Source: Candidatus Saccharimonadales bacterium
GTDB lineage: Bacteria > Patescibacteriota > Saccharimonadia > Saccharimonadales > JANWIN01
Direction: 5' to 3'
Assembly (NCBI GenBank): GCA_025449905.1
Contig: JANWIN010000012.1
Location: 1-45,317, forward strand
DNA length: 45,317 bases
The notes under the pieces are model-generated. The model saw only the letters and a program-made list of their open reading frames with translations, searched no databases and had not been told where the DNA came from. Positions 30,600-39,162 of this stretch are shown here, piece by piece. Within the stretch, counting starts at the first letter, position 1; each line of letters opens with the position of its first letter. The position numbers and the translations under genes were made by a program.

Positions 30600-32263
30600 T
30601 GGCTTTGCAGATATTCCAAATGCTTTTCCCGGAACTTTTTAAACTCACTCTTTTTAAGGCCGCTCTTCTTAATAAAGTGGCTAATTTTTTCACTTCCAAT
30701 ATAATGAGGCAACATAACATAAGCCGCGCCTTTGTCATATAACTCGGCAGCCTCTTCAGTAGTGTCGGCAGAGCATATGAACACAATATGCGGATTTACT
30801 TTCTCCAGCCAAGTAAGGATTGTGCTGTTCATTTTTAGGTCGGTAATTGTGGATACCAAAAGCTTACTGTGTTCTAAATTCAATTCTTCCAATAACTCAA
30901 TGTCGCCAACATCACCATAGACATAATTTACGCCGCTGTTTTGCAGGGAATCTATGACTTTGGGATCATAATCAACTACCAAGTAAGAACGGGTCATTTG
31001 TTTAAAAACCTTCAAAAACTCACTGCCGCCTTTTAAATAGCCAAATAAGACTAGGTCATAATGTTTCCTTTGCTCATGCTCATCACGCACTTTGTGCCTT
31101 TCAAACAAATGCAAATAGCTTTCAAAAAATTCATAAATTTGATCCGAGTAAGTAATCATATAAGTCGATATACCAATAGTAATTAGGCTAACGAGTGTTA
31201 CTAGTGAAACAACGGTTGAACCTACTTGCCCTTGCTGCTGGGCGAGCAGGATAATTATTAAGCCAAATTCACTTATTTGGGCTCCGGTCAGAGCCGTCTT
31301 AAAGCTGGTTTTTTTAGTGTAGCCGGACAGGCCCATTATCGTCATAACAATTAACGGGTTGCCAATTAAGACTGCCAGCGAAAAGATTAAGGCTTCTGGC
31401 AAAACTAGCACAATGTGTTCGACGGTTAAATGCGAGCCAAGCGCTATAAAAAACAGCACAATAAAAAAGTCACGCAGCGGCTTAAGCCTTGAGGCTGCTT
31501 CTTGGGCATAGGGCATTGAAGCTAACATAACCCCAGCTACCAACGAACCGATTTCTAACGAAAATCCGGCCTGCTTAAACAGAGCCGCTAAACCTAACCC
31601 CCAGCCAATCGTAAACAAAAACAAAAATTCTTGACTGCGCTCGATTAAAGACGTTAAACGTTCCAGAACCAGTTTTTTAAATGCATATAATACGCCAATT
31701 AAAAGTATAATTTTATAACCCAGTGTCAAAGCATCACTAATAGAAAAACCGTTATCTTTAGCCCCGGCAACAAAAATTAGAATTGTAGCGGCAATCAAGT
31801 CCTCGACCAATAAAAAGCCGACTGAAATCTTGCCATATAAGCGTTTTTCCTCGCCCTTATCGCTCAACAACTTCAAGATAATAATCGTGCTGGAAAACGA
31901 CATAGCGATACCAATTAAAATGGCGGTTTTGTTGTTATAGCCAAAGAAGTGAGCCAAGCCGAAACCAACACTTGTAGCTATGATGAACTTAAAAACCGCA
32001 ATTTGGGCGGCCAGCTTGCCAATTTCTTTAATAACCTTTGGGTTTAGGCCAAGACCAATAATTAAAAGCAGTAGAGCGATACCAAAATCGCTAAAAATAC
32101 TGAGATTTTCAGGCGAATCAATGATATGGACAATGGCTGGCCCAACAATTACACCGGTTAATATATAGCCGATTATCATTGGCTGTTTTATCAGCCGCAT
32201 AATTAAGCTGATTCCAACCCCAACAGCAATAACCAAGCTTAATTCACTAAACGTGCCGTGCAT
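30569..32263 (-). CDS. CPA2-family cation/proton antiporter with RCK (TrkA-N) domain
   Basis: This 564-residue protein has about 12-13 membrane segments in residues 1-390, with GYILTGVIVGPAI, GLGLNPKVIKEIG and FSSTIIILKLLSDKGE typical of KefB/RosB-type CPA2 exchangers. A cytosolic Rossmann domain follows from about residue 400 (YDLVLFGYLKGGSEFL, VVDYDPKVID, YGDVGDIELLEEL), as in KefB/KefC. It would exchange K+ or Na+ for protons under nucleotide control. GGTGG a few bases before the ATG is a plausible ribosome-binding site. Confidence 0.87.
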   Translation of the reverse strand: MHGTFSELSLVIAVGVGISLIMRLIKQPMIIGYILTGVIVGPAIVHIIDSPENLSIFSDFGIALLLLIIGLGLNPKVIKEIGKLAAQIAVFKFIIATSVGFGLAHFFGYNNKTAILIGIAMSFSSTIIILKLLSDKGEEKRLYGKISVGFLLVEDLIAATILIFVAGAKDNGFSISDALTLGYKIILLIGVLYAFKKLVLERLTSLIERSQEFLFLFTIGWGLGLAALFKQAGFSLEIGSLVAGVMLASMPYAQEAASRLKPLRDFFIVLFFIALGSHLTVEHIVLVLPEALIFSLAVLIGNPLIVMTIMGLSGYTKKTSFKTALTGAQISEFGLIIILLAQQQGQVGSTVVSLVTLVSLITIGISTYMITYSDQIYEFFESYLHLFERHKVRDEHEQRKHYDLVLFGYLKGGSEFLKVFKQMTRSYLVVDYDPKVIDSLQNSGVNYVYGDVGDIELLEELNLEHSKLLVSTITDLKMNSTILTWLEKVNPHIVFICSADTTEEAAELYDKGAAYVMLPHYIGSEKISHFIKKSGLKKSEFKKFREKHLEYLQSHYKLSAEIAE

Positions 32264-32300
32264 ATTCCACCCAAGTCTTCCTGCCTATCATCTTACATGT

Positions 32301-32306
32301 TATTCT
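32301..32306 (+). promoter_or_regulatory. Candidate -10 of the DUF1003 gene
   Basis: TATTCT preceded by TGT forms an extended -10, with RNA start expected near 32313, about 23 bases before the ATG. Confidence 0.4.
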
Positions 32307-32335
32307 AGCTAGGATAAGCATTTTGCGCTAGGACT

Positions 32336-32848
32336 ATGAAATTTTATTTACCGCTATCTGAAAAAAGAAAAACCCATCCCCGGAAGAATATTAAAAGCCT
32401 TAAAGCTAAGGCTAATGAAAAACGCAACACAGCTGAGAAAATTGCTGATTGGTTGACTTCATACTTCGGTAGCATTACATTCTTACTTTTAAATGTTGTT
32501 TTTTTTGGAGTCTGGATTGTCATTAACACCGGCCATACTTCGGTTGAACCTTTTGATGAATTTCCATTCAACTTCCTTACTATGGTTGTTTCGCTTGAAG
32601 CAATCTTTTTAGCCATTATCGTGCTAATATCACAAAACCGCGAATCAAGAGTTGGTGAACTTCGCGAAGAGATTGATTTGCAAATAAATACTATTGCCGA
32701 GGAAGAAACCGCCAAAATCCTGGAGCTTTTAATTATGATAGCTGAAAAACAAGGGGTTGAAGTCAGCTATGACGACGACCTTAAACGACTAATGACTACC
32801 AGTAAAGTAACAATCGAACGCGAAGTCGAAAAAGAACTAAACAACTAA
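32336..32848 (+). CDS. DUF1003-family membrane protein
   Basis: This 170-residue protein has two central membrane segments (about residues 42-62 and 77-98) flanked by KIADWLTSYFGSITFLLLNVVFFGVWIV and FPFNFLTMVVSLEAIFLAIIVLISQNR, which are the landmarks of DUF1003 proteins. A charged, helical C-terminal domain follows. The molecular role of the family is not established. It stands alone, with its own weak promoter and no tight link to neighbours. Confidence 0.85.
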   Translation: MKFYLPLSEKRKTHPRKNIKSLKAKANEKRNTAEKIADWLTSYFGSITFLLLNVVFFGVWIVINTGHTSVEPFDEFPFNFLTMVVSLEAIFLAIIVLISQNRESRVGELREEIDLQINTIAEEETAKILELLIMIAEKQGVEVSYDDDLKRLMTTSKVTIEREVEKELNN

Positions 32849-32861
32849 ACAATTTTTCTTA

Positions 32862-32890
32862 TTGACAAGCATAAGCCATTTTGAGATTAT
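32862..32890 (+). promoter_or_regulatory. Promoter in the gap before the 16-codon ORF
   Basis: TTGACA at 32862-32867, 17 bases, then GATTAT at 32885-32890 preceded by TGA (extended form). RNA would start near 32897. No annotated gene follows on this strand until 33763. Confidence 0.6.
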
Positions 32891-33033
32891 TGGCGTACCT
32901 AGTGTTTGCACGCGAGAGCAGGCCTAAGAAACAAAAATAAATTTAAAAGACTAAAGTATTGAGAGTTTTAGTTTTGGGAGATCGGCAACAATGCCAATTA
33001 AAATAAAAATTTGTAATTCAAGGAGACAAAAAG

Positions 33034-33084
33034 TGGAAGTCAAAATTCGTCGGCCTCGCTGGCAACAATTCATCCAGTATTAGT
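33034..33084 (+). CDS. Candidate 16-residue peptide ORF
   Basis: AAGGAG at 33021-33026 lies 7 bases before GTG 33034, ideal for translation, and the frame encodes MEVKIRRPRWQQFIQY before TAG. The peptide is very basic in the middle and aromatic at the end. A promoter about 170 bases upstream points at it. A hairpin (TAGTCA/TGACTA, 33082-33100) overlaps its stop codon. It could be a real micropeptide, a leader peptide or a gene remnant. Confidence 0.4.
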
Positions 33085-33089
33085 CAATA

Positions 33090-33713
33090 TCACTGACTAT
33101 TGGCGGCTATTGCTTGTTTAATGGCTGCTTCAAATTCTTTAACACTAGTCGGCCTAGGGTCCATTTTTTTACCATCCAAAAAGAATGTTGGCGTACCATC
33201 CACCCCCAAATCTACACCGGCTTTTTGGTCGGCATTGATTACGGCATTTACCGCTGAACTATCAAAGTCTTGCTTAAACTTTGTGATGTCCAACCCTAGA
33301 CTTTTAGCATAGGCCTCAAAAACTGAGTAAGAATCAGAAATGCTTGACCAGCTTTGTTGATTGGCATACAGCAGATCGTGCATTTCCCAAAACTTGCCCT
33401 GTAAGCTGGCCGCTTCAGCAGCCCGGTGCGCGGCAAAAGCATTTTGGTGTTGCGGCAGGGGAAAACTGCGAAACTGAAAATGGATGTCATTTTTAAAATC
33501 TTCTTTTACCTGCTTAACTATCGGGAAATAGCTGCCGCAAATGGGACACTGAAAATCGCCGTACTCAACTAGCGTGACATTTTTAGTACCTTTGCCAAAA
33601 ATATGGTTTGACGGTTGAGCATCTCCAGAAGAACTATTATTACCGGCCAACCAAAAGATTAATCCCAGCCCCACCACACATGCTGCAAGTATTCCCAAAA
33701 ACTTCTTATTCAC
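33090..33713 (-). CDS. DsbA-like membrane-anchored thiol-disulfide oxidoreductase
   Basis: This 207-residue protein has an N-terminal membrane segment (about residues 5-23) and a thioredoxin-fold domain with YGDFQCPICGSYFP (Cys56-Pro-Ile-Cys59) and GVDGTPTFFLDGK containing the cis-proline. This is the DsbA/BdbD-type layout used to form disulfides in exported proteins. Several exported proteins in the window contain paired cysteines and are possible substrates. The start is GTG 33713, with TAAGAT 7 bases upstream as a possible leaderless -10. Confidence 0.88.
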   Translation of the reverse strand: MNKKFLGILAACVVGLGLIFWLAGNNSSSGDAQPSNHIFGKGTKNVTLVEYGDFQCPICGSYFPIVKQVKEDFKNDIHFQFRSFPLPQHQNAFAAHRAAEAASLQGKFWEMHDLLYANQQSWSSISDSYSVFEAYAKSLGLDITKFKQDFDSSAVNAVINADQKAGVDLGVDGTPTFFLDGKKMDPRPTSVKEFEAAIKQAIAANSQ

Positions 33714-33762
33714 TTGTTCTATCTTACTAGATAAAAGGGCGGATTTAAAATATCATGATTAT

Positions 33763-34860
33763 ATGCTTACGTTTGTATCGTTAGTTATTTTAGTCTTGAT
33801 TGTTCTTATCTCGATTTCTCTTAAAAAAATCTATAAAAATATGCCGGCTCATGAATTAAAGCGGCGTGCCCAAGGTGGTGATTCATTAGCCAAATTGCTG
33901 CATCGAGCGGCTGCCTATGGCGCCAGCCTGACAATTCTACTTTGGTTAATTATTGGCTTAAGTTCTGCCGGCTTTTTTGTTTTACTATGCAACTCTGTGC
34001 CAGCTTGGGCAGCCTTTCTTATTTCGCTGCTGCTGCTGTGGGTGGCTTTTGCCTGGTTGCCGAAAACTCGGGTTACTAAAGCTAGTGAATATTTAGCACG
34101 GGCGCTGACGCCGCTGGTGGCTTGGCTGCTACGGCAGTTTCAACCGCTGTTAAGCCGCATTGAGCTATTTATTCATGATCATTTTAGATTGAATGTTCAT
34201 ACCGGCATTTATGAAAAAGAAGATTTATTACAGCTGCTTAAAAATCAAAAAGGCCAGCTCGATAACCGTCTAACTAAGCAGGAACTACAAATTACTAAAG
34301 GGGCACTAACCTTTAGCGATAAATTAGTGCGCGACGTTATGACGCCCCGGGGTCAAATAAAAATGGTTAAAGCCGACGACGCCATCGGCCCGGTGCTTTT
34401 AAGTGAGCTTCATGACAGCGGTCATTCACGGTTTCCGGTTTACGCGGACAAACAAGACAATCTGGTCGGTATATTATATTTACATGACTTATTGGATGTC
34501 CAAGATGGTCGTAGTGTCCGCCAACTAATGAAAAAGCGGTTGTATTACGTCAATGAAGAACTGCAGCTGGACCACGTTCTACAAGCGATTATAAAAACCA
34601 AACACCAGCTGTTTGTAGTAGTTAATAGTTTTGAAGAAGTCGTCGGCGTAATAAGTATTGAAGATATTTTGGAGCAAATTATTGGTCAGCCAATAATGGA
34701 TGAGTTTGATAAGTATGAAGATTTAAGGGAAGTTGCCCACTTGGTAGCAGCAGAAGACGCAAAGTCCCGTAGCGATGCCGTGGAACCGGCAAGTGAAGAA
34801 AAACCCCAAGATGATAAACTCAAACCAGAATCTGAAAAGACGAAGCTCAAAGAAAAATAA
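33763..34860 (+). CDS. CBS-domain membrane protein (CorC/HlyC-like)
   Basis: This 365-residue protein has an N-terminal membrane segment, two or three further hydrophobic segments up to about residue 130, and a CBS pair (about residues 180-310) with DVMTPRGQIKMV, SRFPVYADKQDNLVGILYLHDLL and FEEVVGVISIEDILEQIIG. The TPRxxI and DxxGILYxxDLL motifs are those of CorC/HlyC-type and CNNM proteins. The usual DUF21 region is short and degenerate. The tail is Lys/Glu-rich. It may link magnesium or nucleotide sensing to transport. TATCAT ends 6 bases before the ATG. Confidence 0.78.
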   Translation: MLTFVSLVILVLIVLISISLKKIYKNMPAHELKRRAQGGDSLAKLLHRAAAYGASLTILLWLIIGLSSAGFFVLLCNSVPAWAAFLISLLLLWVAFAWLPKTRVTKASEYLARALTPLVAWLLRQFQPLLSRIELFIHDHFRLNVHTGIYEKEDLLQLLKNQKGQLDNRLTKQELQITKGALTFSDKLVRDVMTPRGQIKMVKADDAIGPVLLSELHDSGHSRFPVYADKQDNLVGILYLHDLLDVQDGRSVRQLMKKRLYYVNEELQLDHVLQAIIKTKHQLFVVVNSFEEVVGVISIEDILEQIIGQPIMDEFDKYEDLREVAHLVAAEDAKSRSDAVEPASEEKPQDDKLKPESEKTKLKEK

Positions 34861-34903
34861 AATTGTACCAAATCGTGACGATCGTCACGATTTGGTACAA
34901 TTT
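34860..34903. repeat. Perfect 44-bp palindrome between the CBS gene and recG
   Basis: Bases 34860-34881 read AAATTGTACCAAATCGTGACGA, written here in parts AAATTGTACC, AAATCGTGACGA, and 34882-34903 are its exact reverse complement, so there is no spacer at the centre. It begins on the last base of the CBS-gene stop codon and ends 9 bases before the recG -10 box. As RNA it could form a 20-bp hairpin, but no T-run follows on either strand. As DNA it could extrude a cruciform or bind a dimeric regulator. Confidence 0.95.
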
Positions 34904-34912
34904 CGGTTGGCT

Positions 34913-34918
34913 TATACT
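34913..34918 (+). promoter_or_regulatory. -10 box of recG, leaderless type
   Basis: TATACT ends 6 bases before GTG 34925, so RNA should start at the start codon. The -35 region falls inside the right arm of the palindrome. Confidence 0.55.
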
Positions 34919-34924
34919 AATAGA

Positions 34925-36958
34925 GTGAAATTGAACGACTCAATTACTGAAGTTAAAGGCGTCGGACCGGAGGCAGCTAAAAAGTTAAACAACCTAGGCC
35001 TAAAAACGGTCAACGACCTGATTAATTACTATCCTCGCCGTTATGATGATTACTCTGAAGTCCTGCCCATCGCCAAGATTATGCCCGGCACAGTTTCTGT
35101 TCGGGCTAAGATATTGCAAGTCAAAGGCCGTTATGTGCGCCGCGGTATGCATATTACTGAAGCCGTAGCTTCTGATAAAAGCGGTAGCGTTAAACTGGTT
35201 TGGTTCAACCAACCCTACCGCGCCGCTAGCATTAAACCCGATGCTGAATATTTTATATCGGGCCAGTTTGAACTTAACTATCGCCGTTTGAGCATTATGA
35301 ACCCATCGATGGAATTAGTGAGTTTGTTCCCGGTTAGCACCGCGCGGATAGTGCCTATTTACCCAGAAACCAAAGGTATCAAGTCACTTCAGATCCGAAA
35401 AATTATGAAAAATATAATGCCGTCTATAAAGGCGTTGAAGGAATCGCTGCCATCATGGCTAATAGTTGAGCATGGTTTGATTAGCCGAGCTGAAGCGTTA
35501 TTGGCAATACATTTTCCAGAAAACGGCGATGAACTAACTAAAGCTAAAAAACGCCTGGGATTTGAAGAGGTTTTTGAATTAACCCTAGCTAGTCTTTTGA
35601 ACAAGTATCAAATAGCTGATGAGACAGCGCTTAAGATTCCTTTTAATGAAAAGCTAGCCAAAGATTTTGTTAAACATTTAACTTTTAAATTAACCGATTC
35701 CCAGCGCAAAGCCATCTGGCAAATATATAAAGACTTGGAGAGAACTCAGCCAATGAACCGATTACTAGAAGGCGACGTTGGCAGCGGTAAGACAGTCGTA
35801 GCTACTATGGCGGCGTTGATGGCCATGGAACAAGGTTTTCAGGTAGCTTTTATGGCGCCGACCGAACTTTTGGCACGGCAGCACGCTAATACTATTCACC
35901 GATTACTTGAGCCGCTTGGTTATGGAGGGCAAGTTAGTCTGCTAATTGGTGGCCTAACGCCCAAACAAAAAACCGAGGCTCATCGACGTATTAAAGACGG
36001 CTCTATCCGACTTATAATTGGTACACATGCCTTAATTGCCGAAAAGGTAAATATGCACAAGCTGGGACTAGTCATAATTGATGAACAGCACCGCTTTGGG
36101 GTTGAACAGCGTAAAAAATTGCAAGCCAAAGCCGGCCATGCTTTGCATGTTTTAAACATGACGGCCACGCCGATTCCGCGCAGTTTGGCACTAACTCTTT
36201 ACGGTGAACTAGACATTTCAGTTATTGATGAAAAGCCTGTTAATAGAAAGCCAATAATCACCAAACTAGTTTCACCAACTGACAGACTGAAGGTATATGA
36301 AAAAATTAAAAAAGAACTTAGCGGTGGTCGCCAGATGTTCATCGTTACTCCTTTAATAAGTGACTCCGATGTTTTAGATGTTGCCTCAGCAGAAAAAACT
36401 TTTGAAGAAGTCCAAAGCGACTTTTCAAACTACAAAGTCGGCCTGCTGCACGGACGCTTAAAAGCTGAGGATAAAGCCAAAATTATGCAAAAATTTGTCG
36501 ATGGCGAACTAAATATTTTAGTCAGCACTACAGTAATTGAAGTGGGCGTTGATGTGCCCAACGCGGCGGTAATGCTAATTGAAAACCCTGAACGCTTCGG
36601 GCTGGCTCAAATACATCAGCTGCGCGGCCGGGTTGGCCGTAGTTCAGATCAAGGCTACTGCTATCTAATGTTGGACGGCAATCAGCCTCCAAGCCAACGT
36701 CTGCGAGCACTAGAAAGTAATAGTGACGGCTTTAAGCTGGCCGAATTGGACCTTGAACTGCGTGGTCCCGGAGCCATTTATGGCACACTTCAACACGGGC
36801 AGCTAGATTTACGGATCGCCAAACTCACAGACACCAAACTTATTGCCCAAGCCCGAGCCTCCGCTCAAAATTTCATCGATAAAAAAGAAAGTCTGAGCCA
36901 ATATCCAGCATTGCATAAAAATGTTTCAGCCCTTCAGGCTGTAACCACCCTTAACTGA
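34925..36958 (+). CDS. recG: ATP-dependent DNA helicase RecG
   Basis: The frame opens at 34775 inside the CBS gene, but GTG 34925 is chosen because a TATACT box precedes it and the family N-terminus starts here (ITEVKGVGPEAAKKLNNLG). The 677-residue product has a wedge/OB domain, Walker A GDVGSGKT with Lys289, the DEQH box at 386-389 followed by RFGVEQR, MTATPIPRSLALTLYG and VGRSSDQGYCYL. RecG regresses stalled forks and branch-migrates Holliday junctions. The palindrome upstream is an unusual neighbour for such an enzyme. Confidence 0.95.
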   Translation: MKLNDSITEVKGVGPEAAKKLNNLGLKTVNDLINYYPRRYDDYSEVLPIAKIMPGTVSVRAKILQVKGRYVRRGMHITEAVASDKSGSVKLVWFNQPYRAASIKPDAEYFISGQFELNYRRLSIMNPSMELVSLFPVSTARIVPIYPETKGIKSLQIRKIMKNIMPSIKALKESLPSWLIVEHGLISRAEALLAIHFPENGDELTKAKKRLGFEEVFELTLASLLNKYQIADETALKIPFNEKLAKDFVKHLTFKLTDSQRKAIWQIYKDLERTQPMNRLLEGDVGSGKTVVATMAALMAMEQGFQVAFMAPTELLARQHANTIHRLLEPLGYGGQVSLLIGGLTPKQKTEAHRRIKDGSIRLIIGTHALIAEKVNMHKLGLVIIDEQHRFGVEQRKKLQAKAGHALHVLNMTATPIPRSLALTLYGELDISVIDEKPVNRKPIITKLVSPTDRLKVYEKIKKELSGGRQMFIVTPLISDSDVLDVASAEKTFEEVQSDFSNYKVGLLHGRLKAEDKAKIMQKFVDGELNILVSTTVIEVGVDVPNAAVMLIENPERFGLAQIHQLRGRVGRSSDQGYCYLMLDGNQPPSQRLRALESNSDGFKLAELDLELRGPGAIYGTLQHGQLDLRIAKLTDTKLIAQARASAQNFIDKKESLSQYPALHKNVSALQAVTTLN

Positions 36959-36979
36959 TTAGAATTTTGAGGTTCTCTC

Positions 36980-36988
36980 TGTTACAAT
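36980..36988 (+). promoter_or_regulatory. Extended -10 promoter TGTTACAAT of aspS
   Basis: TGT-TACAAT ends 7 bases before the ATG at 36996, predicting a leaderless aspS mRNA separate from recG. Confidence 0.65.
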
Positions 36989-36995
36989 CTGCGTA

Positions 36996-38321
36996 ATGGA
37001 TAGAGTACTTGCAATAGATGTGGCCAAGCATGTTGGCAAAACAGTTCACACGCAAGGCTGGCTGCATAAAAAACGCTTGCTTGGCGGATTGACCTTTATT
37101 GTCCTGCGCGACCGCAGCGGCCTGGTGCAGATTGTTTTACACGAAGAAAATGAAGTTAAAAAACTGCACAACCTGCAAAATGGTACGGTGTTGAGTGTCA
37201 GAGGCGAAGTGGTAAAAGAAGAACGTGCGCCAGGCGGGTCTGAAATTCATCATGCCAAAATCGAAGTTACGGTGCCAGTTACCGAAACGCCGCCGATTGA
37301 AATTGATAAACCCATCAGCCATGATTCTGAAAATCTCGACACGCTTTTTGATAACCGGCCGCTAACCCTGCGCAACTTGCGCGAGCAGGCTATTTTTAAA
37401 GTTCAGGCTAAAGTCATGGAAGCTTTTCGAGCTTACCTCAAGCAAAATGAATTCACCGAAATGAACTCGCCCAAGCTACTGGCTGAGCCAACCGAGGGCG
37501 GGGCAGAGGTTTTTAAACTCGACTATTTTGGAAAGACAGCAACACTAGCCCAAAGTGCCCAATTTTATAAGCAAATTATGGTTGGTGTTTTTGAGCGTGT
37601 TTATGAAATGAACCCGACTTACCGCGCCGAGCCCAGTGCCACCACGCGCCACATGACCGAGTACATAACCATTGATGTCGAGATGGGCTTTACCGATTTT
37701 GAGGAGCTGCTCAATTTTACCGGAGGTGCGTTACTTAACACTGTAGGCGCGGTTCAAAAAGATTGTGTTGAAGAGCTCAAGGCGTGGGACGAGAGCGGTG
37801 TTGTTTTACCCAAAGAGGCTGAAAAGATTCCACGTATTACTATTGATGAAATTCATGAGGCATTTCATAAAGCCGGCAAGGGCGACTTCACAAAAGAAGA
37901 CGACTTGGCACCAGCCGAGGAACGCTGGGTTTGCGAATGGGCTAAAGACAAGCACGGTAGTGAAGCGGTTTTTGTTACCGGCTGGTCAGCTAAAAGCAAA
38001 ACTTTTAAGTTTTATCACCAGGCTAACGAAAAAAATCCAGAAATTGCTGACCGCGCCGATCTACTTTTTCGGGGTGTAGAGATTGCCACCATCAGCATGC
38101 GCGAGCATCGTTTAGAGCAATTAGTTAAACAGCTTAAAGCTATGGGTGGCGATCCAGACCATCCCGGCTATGTGCCCTTGCTTAGTGCTTACCGTTATGG
38201 GATGCCGCCGCACGGCGGTTTTGGCTGGGGTCTGGAGCGAACTGTTGAGCGACTTTTGAACTTGAACAACGTAAAAGAAGCAACCTTATTCCCACGCGAC
38301 ATCAACCGTCTTACACCTTGA
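36996..38321 (+). CDS. aspS: Aspartyl-tRNA synthetase, archaeal/compact type
   Basis: At 441 residues this is the short archaeal/eukaryal-type AspRS, since bacterial enzymes are near 590 with a GAD insertion. An OB-fold anticodon domain comes first (GWLHKKRLLGGLTFIVLRD), then motif 2 (YRAEPSATTRHMTEYITIDVEM) and motif 3 (GFGWGLERTVERLL). His24 in GWLHKKRLLGG is at a loop position where, as I recall, histidine goes with tRNA(Asn)-misacylating enzymes and tryptophan with discriminating ones. That would require GatCAB, not visible here. This is a core gene for translation. Confidence 0.92.
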   Translation: MDRVLAIDVAKHVGKTVHTQGWLHKKRLLGGLTFIVLRDRSGLVQIVLHEENEVKKLHNLQNGTVLSVRGEVVKEERAPGGSEIHHAKIEVTVPVTETPPIEIDKPISHDSENLDTLFDNRPLTLRNLREQAIFKVQAKVMEAFRAYLKQNEFTEMNSPKLLAEPTEGGAEVFKLDYFGKTATLAQSAQFYKQIMVGVFERVYEMNPTYRAEPSATTRHMTEYITIDVEMGFTDFEELLNFTGGALLNTVGAVQKDCVEELKAWDESGVVLPKEAEKIPRITIDEIHEAFHKAGKGDFTKEDDLAPAEERWVCEWAKDKHGSEAVFVTGWSAKSKTFKFYHQANEKNPEIADRADLLFRGVEIATISMREHRLEQLVKQLKAMGGDPDHPGYVPLLSAYRYGMPPHGGFGWGLERTVERLLNLNNVKEATLFPRDINRLTP

Positions 38322-38331
38322 GGGTTTTGAT

Positions 38332-38634
38332 TTAAGCTGCAGTTGGAGAAACTTCTACACCAAAGCCAGTAATTGCTGCTTCTGCAAGTGCTTCGTCAAT
38401 GTGAGCAAAGACAATATCCGACCTTCGATATTCAGCCGAAACTATCATAGGCTTTGGTCTCAGCCGTCCAGCTTCCATGTTATCTAAAAGGTCTTCAATT
38501 TCTTTAATTATTTCTTGTTTATCGCCATCAGCTTCAGGATTCTGTCGCGTGCCGTTGGCCGATCTACGAACCCTCCGCATACCAGCATCAAGTACACTGT
38601 CAAGGGCAGCATCTCTTTTCTCAAAATCCTCCAT
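38332..38634 (-). CDS. Small hydrophilic protein of unknown family
   Basis: I do not recognise this 100-residue protein. It has an acidic start (MEDFEKRDAALDSVLD), a basic centre (RRVRRSANGTRQ) and a predicted helical segment KQEIIKEIEDLLDNMEAG. No membrane segment, cysteine or signal is visible. A good ribosome-binding site (AGGAGA) lies before the ATG, which supports it as a real gene. It is the third gene of a three-gene minus-strand run behind an attenuator-like leader, and it ends 10 bases from the aspS stop. Confidence 0.6.
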   Translation of the reverse strand: MEDFEKRDAALDSVLDAGMRRVRRSANGTRQNPEADGDKQEIIKEIEDLLDNMEAGRLRPKPMIVSAEYRRSDIVFAHIDEALAEAAITGFGVEVSPTAA

Positions 38635-38662
38635 TTTTGTCTCTCCTATTTTCTATTTAATA

Positions 38663-38899
38663 TTATACTCCGTTGTCAATAGCAATTGATGCTAGCTGTT
38701 GTCGAAGGGCAGGGCGGTCATCAACTTTGTGCCAATGAACGCGTTCCCCGCCTACCATATCGATATAGACAAAATTTCTAACTACGTCAGCAAAACCAGC
38801 TCGTCTTGGAGCCTCAAAACTTTCTGCTAAACCACCTTTTATTAATTTTAGTTGTGGTACTTGCTGAACCAGCTTGTCATTACGTCTAAAGAAATCCAT
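38663..38899 (-). CDS. Small protein of unknown family
   Basis: This 78-residue protein (MDFFRRNDKLVQQVPQLK at the start) is basic in the first half, with a possible strand FVYIDMVGGERVHWHKV in the middle and a helical end. No known motif is seen. AAAGG lies about 9 bases before the ATG. The gaps to its neighbours are 28 and 17 bases, so it is the middle gene of the three-gene run. Confidence 0.58.
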   Translation of the reverse strand: MDFFRRNDKLVQQVPQLKLIKGGLAESFEAPRRAGFADVVRNFVYIDMVGGERVHWHKVDDRPALRQQLASIAIDNGV

Positions 38900-38916
38900 T
38901 GATTTTAACCTTTTGC

Positions 38917-39141
38917 TTAACCTGATTTTGGTTCACCAGTTTGGCCATCAAAGCCAAGCCAGGTTCGGTGAGGGCCCTCTAAAGCCCAGCTGTCTGTCGG
39001 TCGGCGAGGTACTTGATTACTCGCTGGGTAACTATCATTAGCTTCTGATTGACTAGCTAAGTGAACAGCAGCACCACCAACCTCTTGAACCCGCTGAGGT
39101 TCGGCTTCACCCTGTGGTTGTAAATTGTTTGGGTTTGTCAT
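38917..39141 (-). CDS. Small disordered-type protein of unknown family
   Basis: This 74-residue protein is rich in Asn, Gln, Pro, Glu and Ser, with a conserved-looking end PHRTWLGFDGQTGEPKSG. No domain is recognised. AAAGGAG placed 6 bases before the ATG is the best ribosome-binding site in the area, so translation is likely. It is the first gene after the leader at 39163-39296, so premature termination there would reduce expression of all three small genes. Confidence 0.6.
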   Translation of the reverse strand: MTNPNNLQPQGEAEPQRVQEVGGAAVHLASQSEANDSYPASNQVPRRPTDSWALEGPHRTWLGFDGQTGEPKSG

Positions 39142-39162
39142 TTTTTCTCCTTTCTAGAGAAT

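Noticed and set aside
33082-33100. Hairpin at the end of the DsbA-like gene as a terminator.
   Set aside because: The 6-bp stem has no T-run on either strand.
34860-34903. Intrinsic terminator of the CBS gene.
   Set aside because: There is no T-run after the stem on either strand and the stem is far longer than usual, though some transcript-end role is possible.
34775-34924. Extended RecG N-terminus overlapping the CBS gene.
   Set aside because: It would read through the palindrome and the promoter; known RecG N-termini begin near GTG 34925.
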